Position numbers and translations under genes: made by a program | In this document: positions 47,613 to 59,003 of the stretch, in pieces | Layout of the letters: each line of letters starts with the position of its first letter | Position numbering within the stretch: position 1 is the stretch's first letter | Notes under the pieces: model-generated | Database searches by the model: none | Told to the model about the DNA's origin: nothing | Seen by the model: only the letters and a program-made list of their open reading frames with translations | NCBI GenBank assembly: GCA_034509495.1 | Contig: CM067508.1 | Coordinates: 23,295,533 to 23,359,532 of the forward strand | Reading direction: 5' to 3' | From: Acestrorhynchus altus | Lineage: Eukaryota; Chordata; Actinopteri; Characiformes; Acestrorhynchidae | DNA: 64,000 nucleotides

Positions 47613-48344
47613 GAGCTCTCAGAACTAAACCAACCAGGGTACAGTAGAGACCAGCTCAGTGCAACAAGATGACAAGTCTTTTTGAGTTTATCGACAAGAT
47701 TGGCAGACAAATCCCCACAAGAGCACAAATCTGATGCTGTGAATCCATGCCTCTTCACCTTCACCTTTAGCTTCTGCCCATCGATTAATTGTTGTCCTTA
47801 AGTGCTTGAAATCCCCCCAATCTCATACTGATTTCAGACAACAGACAATTGATCTGGTATGAAATTGTTTCTCCATCCAGGGAAGGTGATGTAAAATTTA
47901 ATCCAATTTCTTGGGAGAGTGGGCAACACCAATAGTAATGATTTTGAGTTACAAGACTACCTCAGGTCTCTACAGTCACTTTGTGTTTCCATGACTGGTT
48001 GAATTGGAATGAATGCTGTTAGTAAAACAATACATTTATTCCTCATGTGGTGTGTTTCATTTGAACTAGTTGTGTGTTCCCAGTCCATAACTGGCCCATA
48101 ACTGTTAATCCATATTAATAAGTAGGCTAATAATACATCACCTAAGGTGAAGATTATGATATATCTTTTTTATCAACTTTCTTATCACACATTAAAGTTC
48201 TTATCACACATTTTTAACTTCTATTTGTAGTCTGTAGGCCTTATTGATGTGAGCTTGTACAAGTCATTCAAATTATATCACAGTTGTTTTCACTTTAGCC
48301 TTTTTTTTCATTTGAATATAACAGATACTTAAACAACAGATATT
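47613..48344. other. Unassigned sequence
   Basis: AT-rich sequence with no recognisable gene or repeat. Confidence 0.35.
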
Positions 48345-48424
48345 GTGCCATTTATCACACACTATTTTGTGTCCAGGTACTTACAGTTTGTCACACAGGG
48401 CTCCATCAGGGGTGGGTTGTTCAT

Positions 48425-49640
48425 TTACATTTGTGGCATTTAGCAGATGCCCTTATCCAGAGCGATTTACAAAAGTGCTTTGCTGTTCACTCAGAATATC
48501 CTTAGTTAGTAGACGAGGCAAGAATCTAGAGATTCCTCACACTTAGATCCTGTTGAACACAAATGTCTTTATGGAGTTAAGTACTCCTGAAACAGATGAG
48601 TCTTCAGTTTGCGTTTGAAGGCAATGAGGGACTCAGCTGTTCGGACACCCAGGGGAAGTTCATTCACCATTTTGGTGCCAGAACAGAAAAGAGTCTGGAT
48701 GCAAGTTTTCCTTGCATTCTGAGGGATGGTGGGTCAAGCCGAGCTGTACTTGAAGCTTGAAGGGCTCTTGGTACAGCTCGAGTTTTGACCACTGGCATCA
48801 TGTATGGAGGGGCTGGTCCATTTTTGGCTTTGTAGGTCAGCATCAAGGTTTTGAATCTGATGTTCAGCTACAGGGAGTCAATGAAGGGAAGGCAGCAGAG
48901 GAGTTACGTGACTGAATTTAGGAACATTGAAGACGAGCCGCGCTGCTGCATTCTGGATAAGTTGCAATGCTCTGATGGTCCACATAGGAAGGCCAGCCAG
49001 TAGGGAGTTGCAGTAATCTAGTCTTGAAATGACAAGAGACTGAACAAGCACCTGAGTGGCTTCTCTAGACAGAAAAGGTCAAATTCTCCTGATGTTATAA
49101 AGGAGAAATCTGCAAGACTGAGTCAGGTTTGCAACATGAGCTGAGAATGACTACACCACCACTACACCAAGGCTCCGTGCTTCAGCAGATGGAGTGACCA
49201 GTGAGTTCTCAAGGGAAATGGTAAGATCAAGGTGAGGACCAGGGCTTCTAGGAATGAATAGTAATTTGGTTTTGCTTAGGTTGAGTTTGAGGTGATGGGC
49301 TGCAATTCATGACGAGACATCAGAGAGGCAAGCTGAGATCCGGGATGAGACCTGGGTGTCGGAGGGTGGGAAAGAGAGGATGAGTTGTGTGTCATCGGCA
49401 CAGCAGTGGTAAGTCAAGCCATGAGATGATATTACTTTACCAAGAGAAGTAGTGTAGAGGGAGAAGAGAAGAAGACCAAGGACTGAGCCTTGTGGAACAC
49501 CGGTGGCTCCCTGCCATGTGACCTGGTAAGACCGCTCTTCCAGGTATGATGCAAACCATTGTAATGCAGAACCGGTGATTCTAATGCTAACAAGGATTGA
49601 CAGGAGGATCTTGTGATCTACTGTGTCAAAGGCTGCAGAA
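48425..49640 (-). mobile_element. L2-type LINE (copy 2) inserted in the gypsy relic, with target-site duplication
   Basis: The 5'-truncated start is in the RT block 'SAAFDTVDHKILLSIL'. It continues with 'GVPQGSVLG' and 'LFSLYTTSLGKVISSHG', and 'CCADDTQL' with the two catalytic Asp (49391-49399). C-terminal blocks follow: 'LTYKAKNGPAPPYM', 'RLFSVLAPKW' and a shifted tail region with 'FKRKLKT'-type spacing. The 3' end 'ctctggataagggcatctgc' and 'aaatgccacaaatgtaaat' is the classic L2 tail. The hexamer GTTCAT stands on both sides (48419-48424 and 49641-49646), in line with a target-site duplication. Substitutions and shifts are fewer than in copy 1 (19083-19885), suggesting a later insertion. 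Confidence 0.9.
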
Positions 49641-50504
49641 GTTCATGAAGAGCTGCTTCAATGGACTCATCAACTTCCCACCTCATTGAAGAGACAGTAA
49701 CTGTGGATGGTAGGATCATGGTTGGTACATTGTCCAGCTCATTAATGCCTGTGAGCTGGTATAGATGTGAGAGTGTTTTTCCATGGTGTTTCTACTACCA
49801 GGAAAAAATAAACCAGGAGAAAACAAGAGACTACCTAGCTTGTCTGGCATTTAAATGTTTTGCCAGGTAGATATATTCTAAATTCTTGTTTTCAGTAAGA
49901 TCGACAATGGGATAGATAGCACCCTCCAACCAGTGATGCCTTTCCTCTAATGCATGTTTCAGTGCTAATAACTCATGGTCTTTGATAGCATAATTATGTT
50001 CTGTAGGGCTAAGCTTGGGTGAAAAAAAAATGCTCCTGGACACAACTAGGGTGGAGAACCACTCTGTTGTGACAAGACCACCATTACTCTTGTTTCAGAG
50101 GGAACCACCTGCATGACAAAAGGAATAGCAGGGTCAAGATGCTTCAAGATAGGAGCTCAAATGAAAGCTTTTTTCAGTTCATCAAAAGCTTGCCCTGCTA
50201 GTTCTGTCAAGGTGAGTTATTAGGGACTCCTTGTTTGAAAATCCAAGAAAGTGTTGTAACTCTTTTACGGATGAGGGAACAGGCAAGTTGGTGACTGCCT
50301 CCAACATACATGAGTGATGTGTGATTCAAGTGTAGAACAAAAAAAACAATATGTCATCAGAAAACATATTTTCCTAACATGTCTCTTAGAGTGTCACTTA
50401 TGAATGACTGGAAAACAGATGGAGCATTGGCTAAACCGTATCTCATGACCAAATATTTATAGTGGCCTTTGGTTCTGGTGGTATCATTTACGGTGTGGGA
50501 AAAT

Positions 50505-50810
50505 GATGTGGTATGATAGCTCTGGATGGATCTCCTGTTGGAGGTGCCCCTATCATTCACCAGATGCCTCTGCTTACCACCCAGATGAGTCTTTTGCACT
50601 TTGAGCATCTATCTCTTTTCATCACCCCAAGATCAGACTACTCCTTCATCCTAGGACTCCTGTTGCTGGAAAAACATAATCCCATAATATCCTGGTCTCA
50701 GCAAGATAGCTTGTCCTGGTCACCCTTCTGTCACTTGCATTGCATTACCCATGCTGGACTGCCTATTTACTGGTTAAGACAGGTTTTTACTCAGTCTTAA
50801 ACCCCCATCC
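50505..50810 (+). mobile_element. Inverted gypsy protease segment inside the gypsy RT
   Basis: The plus-strand frame 50513-50800 reads 'IALDGSPVGGAPIIHQMPLL' and 'YSFILGLLLLEKHNPIISW', the C-terminal half of a gypsy aspartic protease with the conserved Ile-Leu-Gly-Leu block. Gypsy sequence on both sides lies on the minus strand. In an intact element this segment would sit upstream of RT, at coordinates above 51082 and on the minus strand. It is therefore either an internal inversion or a fragment of another copy inserted backwards. The protease Asp-Ser-Gly active site is not included. Confidence 0.75.
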
Positions 50811-51085
50811 TTCTACTTAACAAAGGAGAACCCCAAAGCTGCATGCAACGTGGATGGATGAATGAAACAGTGTGCTAGGGCTCCTTCGACATATTCCTCT
50901 ACGCATTTCTCCTCCTCTGGAGTCAGAGGATACACACAGGATTTGGGAATTAGTGCTCCTTCTTTGAGCTCAATGGCATGGTCAGTGAAGGGGTGTGGAG
51001 GTAATTCAGTGGCCCTCTCCTCACTAAATATATCCATTAAATCGCTATATTTAATGGGGAATCTGGACCTTTTGGGTGACATTGA

Positions 51086-52631
51086 TGCTTTCTATGGTAG
51101 CGAACCTGATAGTCTAGCACAGGTAATGCAATGCAAAAAAAGGGCATGACTTAAATACACCTAAACACAGGTGACTTGAATCATTACTCTGGTGATCGCA
51201 AACGAGTGCATGTCACATTACCAATCGGAGCAGAGGAGACTGTGAATTTGAGTCTGAAAGGCAGGAGAGGGATGTGATAGTCCAGGTCTAACAAAATAAT
51301 TGCTTTTAAACTATTTTTTTGTTACAGAAGCATAAAAACTTGAAAACTTATATACATTAATATTAGACATTGTAATAATGTAACACATTAATAACAGAGT
51401 CTGGCATTTTAGGGCTGAACTTGACAGGATGGCCTGACCTGGCTATGTTTACAATTGTTTTCCCCATGTGTTTTCCAAACAGTAAAACTGATATATTTGT
51501 TTTTAATCCTTTCCCAGTCTCAGGTGCATCTAAAACCTTCTTCCGAAGGCCTCATTGAGCTTGCTTTTTCACATGACTGTAGCTGAGTTCCAAAGCCTAA
51601 GTAAGTTGCACTTCTCAGATTCTGCATCACAGAAGGCTGTTAATGCAGCCTACATTATGAGCGATTTGAAGGGCACAAATGATATATCCATCCCAGCCTT
51701 TGGTTACCCACATAAAAAAGCCTTGTTTAATGCAGCAAATGCAAGCGACAGACCCTTTCTAGTGACATCATCACGCAGACTCCATTTGTGTGACCAATAG
51801 GCTACTATGAAGGACTCTTTATAGTCCTATTGAGGACTTGTCCTGATTCCGCTGCAGCCTAGCTTTGTATTGTAGTTATTGTAATGACTTCTGAGACTGT
51901 TGATGTTAAGACTTTTTGCAGTTGAGCACTGAATATTTTCCCTCTGAGAGAGTTTTGATTCATCTCATGATATGCTGGTAATTGGCAGTGACTATATGAC
52001 TCAGTTGTGACTTTGTGCCTTTGAGAGTGTAATTCGATTACTTAAAAATAGTGTTGATTTTTTTTTTCTTAATGTATGATATGTACTCTCGCACCCACCA
52101 CAGGAAAGGCTTTGTGAGCACTTTGCTTGATTTCTTGTGATGAAAATAAGTGAACATCATTATTTCTGCATACAATGCAGTCACATATTCTGGACAGCAA
52201 AAGGTAATTAATAATGGTGGAAAGTTCAACTGGCCCTAAAAAAGTAAATTGAAGCATTCCTGGATTTCTTGAAGCCCTCTTCATTGCAGCTTATTAATGG
52301 TGTGATTTCAGCTGCTTAATGAGCACCCAAGGCTATGACACCTTTAAATGAGTTTGTCACCACACCACTTTTTGCAGGGAAGTACATCAGTTTAGTCTTT
52401 CTCCCATCCCCCAACATGCCAGATCAACTGTCACTGTATCTCATTGCCTTTGATTAAAATTCATAGAATTGGAAGGTCGTCATTGCACCAGATCTGGAGG
52501 TTCTGGAAAAATGAACAATGACTAGGTTCACCTCAACTGGTCTGACATTTACATTCAAAGTAATCAAACTAGAGCTGAACAGTGACCATTATTTAAGTTG
52601 AGAACTTGGTATGGTCCATAACACTGTATTT
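51086..52631. other. Unassigned sequence
   Basis: 51086-51300 may still be decayed gypsy sequence, but no motif is readable. 51900-52400 is repeat-free and could be conserved non-coding DNA. The open frame 51555-51800 has no recognised domain. Confidence 0.35.
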
Positions 52632-52970
52632 ATATGGACACCTGCTTATTCATTGTTTCTTCTCAAATCAAGAGCAATTAAAAAGTTTCATCTAATTTTG
52701 TTGGAGTAACTCTACTGTTCAGGGAGGCATTTTGTCTAGATTTTGGAGCATTGCTGTCAGGATTTGATTGCATTCCGAGACAAGAGCATTAATGAGATCA
52801 AGATGTTGGAAAATCACCACCCCAACTCATAACCAACTCACACCCCAACTCATCCCAAATGTATTGGATGGAGCACCATCATTCCAGAGAACACAGTTGT
52901 ACTGCTCCAAAGCTCAATGCTTTCAATATTCCTTCAGTGTTTTTCTATTAGCAGTTCTTTTCTATATACT
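52632..52970 (+). repeat. MITE family M, longest copy
   Basis: Starts 'tatggacacctgcttattca' and continues with 'tgttggagtaactctactgt', 'attttggagcattgctgtca', 'aatgagatcaagatgttgga', 'gatggagcaccatcattcca' and 'gagaacacagttgtactgct'. It links the 5' blocks seen at 23018-23275 with the 3' blocks seen at 41615-41828 and so defines the family. The open frame across it (52768-52974) is accidental. Confidence 0.7.
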
Positions 52971-54164
52971 CTAATATGGTCTATTTACAGTAAGAAGTGA
53001 TCCCACTTTTGAATGCTATGCTGTATGTGTATAATGTAATACAAAATACCCTACCTACTATAAATCTACTCTTCCATAAAATATAGCTTTATCATAATCA
53101 GCCAAATCCACATTCCAAATACTATTTTAAATATTTCAATGCAAGTTGGACACACAAAGCCTGAACATCACATATCCATCTATTCAACATATAGCACTTA
53201 ATGAAATACTGGAATACTTACAGTATAACAATGTTTTAAAGGGTTCTTTGAGTGATGCCATAGAAGGACCACTAACTCTGTTAGCTAAGACGACATTCTA
53301 AAGTTTAAAGCTTTTAAACATGGTGATGGCTGTGTGATGATATATGGACATGCTTTGCTTCATCAGGGCCTTAATAACTTCTTTTAATTTCACCATAACC
53401 CCCCCCCCCCAACAAACAAACAAACAAAAACAAACAAACAAACAAACAAACAAACAAACAAACAAACAAACAAACAAACAAACAAACACTATTAAGAACA
53501 AACAAAAAAACCAACACTTATTAAGAACCTTTACATGAAGTGGATGTTCTTCAAACCTTTTAGAGCCTCTTCATGGAGCCTTTGTAACACAATCATTGTT
53601 AAGATTGCAACTAGGATTTCTGAAGAAGACTAATCAGACTAGATTTGTCAATGGACAGTTCACTCAGCTCTGTTAGGTGCTGTTCCTGTAAAATCAGCTG
53701 TAAGGTTATGGATAAATTCAAACAAGCTATTTTTGTAAACAAACACTGAATCTGACAACACTAATAAAATCTAGCTTGACAGAGTCTGAAAATCAACAAC
53801 AGAGATTACCTCAGTCGGTGGTGGATTAATTTGATATTACCTGATGGAGGGAAATAGCTTCCAGCTGTAGTTAGCTACATGTCAGAGAACAGGTGGATGT
53901 TTTTTTTTTTTAAGATGGACCTGTTGCATTCTTGTTGAATGCATTTATTTTTGTGTTAACTTTCACTTCACCTCCACTTACTTGTCTTTCCATTTAATCA
54001 GCACAAATTGCAACGGTGTAGGATAGTTGACTACAAGACTATTCCAATGGTACATTTAATGCTTGTGGTTATCCTAATGGGCAGTCTGGGACTCTATCCA
54101 ATTTATGGCCAAGTGATCTTAAAGGGAATTCTAACTACTAAGACAACCCTGCTAATAAAACAGC
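52971..54164. other. Unassigned sequence with poly-C and (CAAA)n tracts
   Basis: A run of C (53400-53410) is followed by CAAA repeats to about 53487, with CAAA-rich sequence to 53515. No gene recognised elsewhere. Confidence 0.4.
53400..53490. repeat. Poly-C and (CAAA)n microsatellite
   Basis: About 11 C followed by about 19 CAAA units. Open frames of Phe-Val-Cys-Leu and Thr-Asn-Lys-Gln type are repeat translations. Confidence 0.96.
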
Positions 54165-54600
54165 TTGGCAGCCCAGATTGTCTCAGCTGGTTACACAGGT
54201 TGGCCAGCTTAATTCTTGACCAAGGCAGAGTATATGTGTTCATTTGAGTTTGGTGGTTTAGTTGCATTGTGACCAACCTGACTAAAATAAACAATTCGTT
54301 TGACCAAGCTGGTTGACCAGCATCACCAGTACAACCAAGTTCTTTGAACAGTGTGAGAAAGGCAGTTGACAAACATGACCAAGGTGTCCAGCCTGACCAG
54401 CAAGACCTAGCTAGTTGACCATCACAACTATTATTAGGCAGACTTATGCCGATTACCAGTCAGACCATACTAATCCACCAATGTCACCAACTTGGCCAAG
54501 ACCCTCTAGTCCATCAAACTCAAATGGAACATTATGTTACTAATCTGATAGAACATCTTAACCAACATAGGTTTACCAACATAAGCAAGACATGTTTTCC
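54165..54600. repeat. Degenerate GACCA-rich minisatellite
   Basis: Frequent variants of 'ttgaccagcatgaccaag', such as 'gaccaacctgac', 'ttgaccaagctggttgacca', 'catgaccaaggtgtccagcc' and 'tgaccagcaagacc', are spaced irregularly over about 430 bp. The tandem pattern is old and the unit length cannot be fixed. Confidence 0.55.
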
Positions 54601-55300
54601 CTACAAGCAACATCTGCTCTTGAGGTGGATTTTTCAGCAGGGCATGTAAAATGTTAAAATGTTGTCCAGCACTATTAAAACATTCAAAATAAAATAAAAT
54701 CCTTCTATAAGTAGGTCACTATTTTTGTTGCAGCATCAAATGGTTGGGGTCTGTCTCATCTCCACAAAGCGAGAAACCTGGGAGCTAAATATCTAATTTA
54801 ACTCAGATACATCATTCAGTCCTTCAAGCTTTAGGTAGAGCGTGACGCTGGAGCATGACATCACCCAAGAGAAAAGGTTTCTACCAGTAGAGGGAATTAT
54901 ACTGTTAAAAGGCATTCCAGTCATAACTGTCAGGGTCATTACGAAGACTCTGCACACGTTCAGGTCATTTCAGGGGCAAGGTGGGTTTGCATTAATGACA
55001 GATTATGGGTCACTTTGTAGTACATATGTAAACCATCAAAGCAGAAAGATCAGACCTGAGCAATAAATCATATGAATGTAACAGGGCTTATAATGTGAAT
55101 GAAGGCAAGGTGACCTAGCAGGTCATTATGGCATGCAAGGTGTTATCAGTGGTCAGTCTATGGATGGGAAAAGACATTTGGTGTGTTAACCTATTATGTT
55201 ACAGTTAAATTTGACAAATGTTTCTTGTTCATTTAATCTGATTATCATCAGATTCCAGGATTTTGTATGGACATGGCATCTTTGTCTTTACAGGGTATCT
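54601..55300. other. Unassigned sequence
   Basis: No gene or repeat family recognised. Confidence 0.35.

Positions 55301-55302
<2 letters not shown>

Positions 55303-55382
<80 letters not shown>
55303..55382. repeat. (AC)n microsatellite
   Basis: About 40 AC units. The His-Thr open frames are repeat translations. Confidence 0.98.
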
Positions 55383-55384
<2 letters not shown>

Positions 55385-55539
55385 CATTTTCAAGATAAAG
55401 GCTACCGGGAACGATATAAGATTTCCACTGATACGGGCAATATTTATTGAGCTATATATAAAGAAGTAGTATCTTGGCAGGTGTAATGCTACATGCTAGA
55501 CATATTAGAAAAGAGCTGCAGAGGTTCCTACAATAGTTC

Positions 55540-55995
55540 ATCCCATGTAGCATTTCTTTCTGTAGGATGTGGAGTGTTGATAGCTATGACATAGTATCTG
55601 TGTCTTCAAGACAAGCTCTTGAGATGGCAACAGCACAGAGGTGAGCATTAGGAGCAGTAGGAATGGTGCACCACAATGTGAGTTCCAAAAATGTAGGGGC
55701 ACGGGTTGCCTGACTTCATTAATGTACTTTTGGGCTGTCAAAGTGTTTGTAATGAAGACCAAAGGTGATCTGGTGTCCTACAAAATTGCACCCCATAGCA
55801 GACCTCCTGGACATGTAACGCACGACAACAAATGGTTGATTTTCTTGCTCACCACAGTGGCTTCACACACAGATTCATTGGGTGTCTTCATTAAGACAAA
55901 AGTGGGACTTGTCACTAAAAATGACCCGCTGCCGTTCTGAGTGACACCATGACAGCCTGGCATGTCAAAATTGCAGTTGTTTACTTCTGTGTGCA
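55540..55995 (-). pseudogene. Tc1-like transposase relic (minus strand)
   Basis: Two adjoining minus-strand frames give 'GGLLWGAILQDTRSPLVFIT' followed by 'NTLTAQKYINEVRQPVPLHF', the middle of a Tc1 transposase DDE domain (Trp-Gly-Ala-Ile block and the segment before the second Asp). The Gln-Gln-Asp-Asn-Ala-Arg-Pro-His block that should follow is lost. Upstream, 'NGSGSFLVTSPTFVLMKT' sits where the first Asp block would be but does not contain it. No terminal inverted repeats identified. Confidence 0.7.
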
Positions 55996-56699
55996 TCTAT
56001 TTTTTTTTTTTTTTTTACAATTAGTGTATTTCATAAATGACAGCTTCAGCAAAAGTTCTGCCTCACCAGCTTCCACCTGTCTTTAAAAGACCTTGACACA
56101 CCTACTTTACTGCTTTCAGATGCTGATGCTTCATTTCTATCCTTCTTCCTCCCTACCACTACCAATTTGATCCTGCCAGGAGTTTGGTCACACACCTTCC
56201 ATCCATGTATGCCAAAATCTCAGGTGGTCAAGATGTTAAAAGGTCTGGGTCATTGAAAGGGCACATGGCAAAATCTTTCAAAAATCTCAAAATCCTTCAA
56301 AATCTCTATCAAATTTTAAAAATAATATTAAGATCAAAGCTTTCTTCTTGTATGTTTGCTTCAGGAGTCTTTTGGTAGAACTTTCTTTCTTTTGGAATTT
56401 TTTTTATGAAAGATATATATAGCATGCAAGCTTTTTACACACAAAAGTTTCAATTTAAAATAGGGCTTGCAGTAACCTTGCCTGGCTGAGCCAAATTGCA
56501 TTTGGTTAAATTGATTGAGTTACTTAGAGGGAACTCATAGTAACATTGTACCCTGACATGCCACAAGTCATGGAATATCAGTATGTAAACCGATTATGAA
56601 GAGAGATTACCTCAGGGGACAGCTTAGGAATGCCCACACCTGTAAAAGTTGTGAGGTGTTATATTGTGAGTGCGGCTGAACATTGTCCAGTGTGCTCAT
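55996..56699. other. Unassigned sequence
   Basis: No gene recognised. A poly-T run lies at 56000-56018. Confidence 0.35.
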
Positions 56700-57060
56700 G
56701 GAAAGGTGATGTGAATTATCAGTTTAAATGAAGCATAATAGTTGGTGCAAGGTGGGTGGGACATTGCATTTCCAAAGTTGTGAGGGCATTTAACATTCAT
56801 TATACAGTTTCCTGGTATGTGTACCAGGAATATGTAATAAAAGGCATTACCACCCACAGTGAACAGTGCAGTGGGTAATTACAGACTGTAACGCCTGGCT
56901 AGAATTGTCTGTGCTGTGAGACCTCTGGCTGAAATCATATCCACATTCAATGCAGGAGGCCGCACTTGCACATCTCACAGGTTAATGCAGCCTACTTTAG
57001 CCTTCTATGTTTGCCCAAGGAGCATCATCCACAGCACATGTCATGGCTGGTCTTATACTG
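56700..57060 (+). pseudogene. Tc1-like transposase N-terminal (helix-turn-helix) relic
   Basis: A frame with stops reads 'IVGARWVGHCISKVVRAFNI' and 'HYTVSWYVYQEYV' near 56725-56830. This is the paired-type DNA-binding start of Tc1 transposases of the 'ISETADLLGFS' kind. In a second frame, 'RPLAEIISTFNAGGRTC' near 56920-56970 matches the second helix-turn-helix unit. The catalytic domain is not seen downstream. A related transposase relic with the same N-terminal pattern is at 60240-60935. Confidence 0.55.
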
Positions 57061-58929
57061 TTCTGTATACTACAAAGAATCCTGTGTGTATTTTAAACAG
57101 ACCACTCAAGAGGCAAAAACATTTAACTGTAACTGTTGGCCCAACCTCCATCCCCTCACACAACAATTCATACACCGTTAGTTTTAAACTAGAGTGAAAG
57201 TCCAATTAAACACCACAGTAGTTCTCCTTAAAGCTGTTAAATGAAAAAGAAGGGAAATAAGGGATGGAAAAAGGCAGAAAAAAAGTATATACCTGTGTTC
57301 AAACCCTGCAAGTGGAGATGGAGGGGTTGGAGAGAAAATTGGGAAGAAAGAGAGAAAGCAAAGGAGAGAGTCTTCCCTACCTTTAGGGTGAGATAAATGC
57401 ACATCTACAGTGTCTTTACTTACCTCTGCCTCAGCCAGCTTCCCACTCATGGAGTGTGTGTTTGTGTACATAGTGTCTGCTTGTTTGCAAGGGGATAAGG
57501 ATGTGTGTGCCTTTCCATTTTGCCCTCAAGGATCAGAATCACAAGCTGTGTGCGTCTCTTCTTCACTCTGGTGCATGTACTTCAGCACACAGTTGAGCTA
57601 CTGGAATAGTGCTCTGATTCAGGAACAGAACGGCACTCAAATTAGTTAGAAAGCACATGAGCACAAACACAAACTCCAAGCCACACATGACTCAAGCAAA
57701 CAAATAACTAAGGATCTATAAATGATATCCTGCCTTCTGAAGAGCCTGGCACCAGAAAATAAACTCAATAAATATTTATACAGCAGTCAGTTTAGACCAA
57801 TCTGATAACATCGTGTTATCTGGTAGATGATTTTTTTTATATATAAGATCATTATGGAAGTAACATTAAGATTAAGAATAAAAAGGAAATGTTTGTGAAC
57901 AAACTTTAGAAAAAGTCAGCTAATATTATTTAAAAGGTTTAATGTTTTTTGTTAAAAGCAGTAAAAATGTTGAAAACATTACATGTTGTTAAACAGTTAA
58001 AGAGATATTGAAGATGTCAAGCTTTGTGAATGTTGTTTGGTTGCATTAAAAGTAATGTTAAAAAGCCCTGAAATATATGTAATGCTGTCCGAAGAGCAAA
58101 ATGTTTATTTATTTATTTATTTATTATACGTTAATGGACTCTTGTCACTTGACTTGTCATTACGTAAATGTTCCCACACCATACCTGGAATGTGGTTTGA
58201 AACAAGTCCATTTTGGCTCATGTTTCCAAACTTTCTGAATGGAACAGTGCAGGCTTTGGCACATATATTCAAAGCATGCAACAAAATGCAGCTGCACACA
58301 AGGTTAGGCACAGCTTACATGACGAACTGTCTCACAATGCAATAATTACACTTGTATTGTTTGAATAAGCACAGTGAAAGATTACATCAGCATAAGTCTA
58401 TTCAGACTATAGCAACTTTATTCCAGACTATTGTGGTTAAACCGGTAAGGGGGTGGGTGAGTTAGTTTTGTTTGTGTGCACGGAGGGATGCACTCAGTTC
58501 CTACACAGTAGATTTCACTGTCTGCTCATAGACTTGAGTAACAGCTGGTCGTGAGGCCCCAAGTTTACCATGTTTGGTCCCAACTTTCTACAACAATTCA
58601 CTCTTTTCACAATTACTTTCATTGAAAGTTAAGAAGAGTGACATACAACAGTGACAGCAACAATATGATTAAATATTAAAATTAAAAAAATTAAAATAAA
58701 AAAAATACCTGGTAATACATGCCAAGAAACAAACAAAACAAAACAAAACAAAACAAAATAGCCAGTATTTTGCTTCATTTGGGAGTCTCACTCATTTGTT
58801 ATGCTATGTGCTGAAATGCACATTTCTCCCAAATGAGTGTTTGCATGCAATCTAATAACCTAGTTTAAAGGTGCACTTCCACCCCATTGTTTGTGACTGG
58901 TGCTTTGTAACAGTACAGGAGGCAGGGGA
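57061..58929. other. Unassigned sequence
   Basis: A (AAAAC)n run lies at 58731-58758 and a TTTA run near 58107-58124. No gene recognised. The 102-residue open frame at 58037-58345 has no domain. Confidence 0.35.
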
Positions 58930-59003
58930 TAGGGCAAGATGGTGGCAGATGATCCACTGTGGCAACCCCTAAAGGGAGTAGCCGAAAGAAGAAGAAAAGA
59001 AGG
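58930..59003 (+). mobile_element. 3' tail of a non-LTR retrotransposon
   Basis: 'gatgatccactgtggcaacc' followed by 'cctaaagggagtagccgaaa' and a GAAGAA-type tail. I know this block as a very common 3' end of fish non-LTR elements and their SINE partners. Which element is uncertain. Nothing coding precedes it, so this is a severely 5'-truncated copy. Confidence 0.55.

Larger units (their letters stand above)
48345..51085 (-). mobile_element. Ty3/gypsy retrotransposon relic with nested and inverted segments
   Basis: Minus-strand pol pieces run from high to low coordinates. RT start: 'PIKYSDLMDIFSEERA' and 'ELPPHPFTDHAIEL' (50813-51082). RT palm: 'GHYKYLVMRYGLANAPS' (about 50405-50480). RNase H: 'NYAIKDHELLALKHALEERH' (about 49930-50000). 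A spacer block 'LDNVPTMILPSTV' with 'SSMRWEVDE' (49660-49740) precedes the integrase. After the L2 insertion at 48425-49640, sequence resembling the same inter-domain region resumes ('PTPDGALCDKL', about 48370-48415). The YxDD-bearing RT section is damaged, and about 75 residues between the first two pieces are replaced by an inverted segment (50505-50810). LTRs, gag and integrase were not found. Dead copy. Confidence 0.85.
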
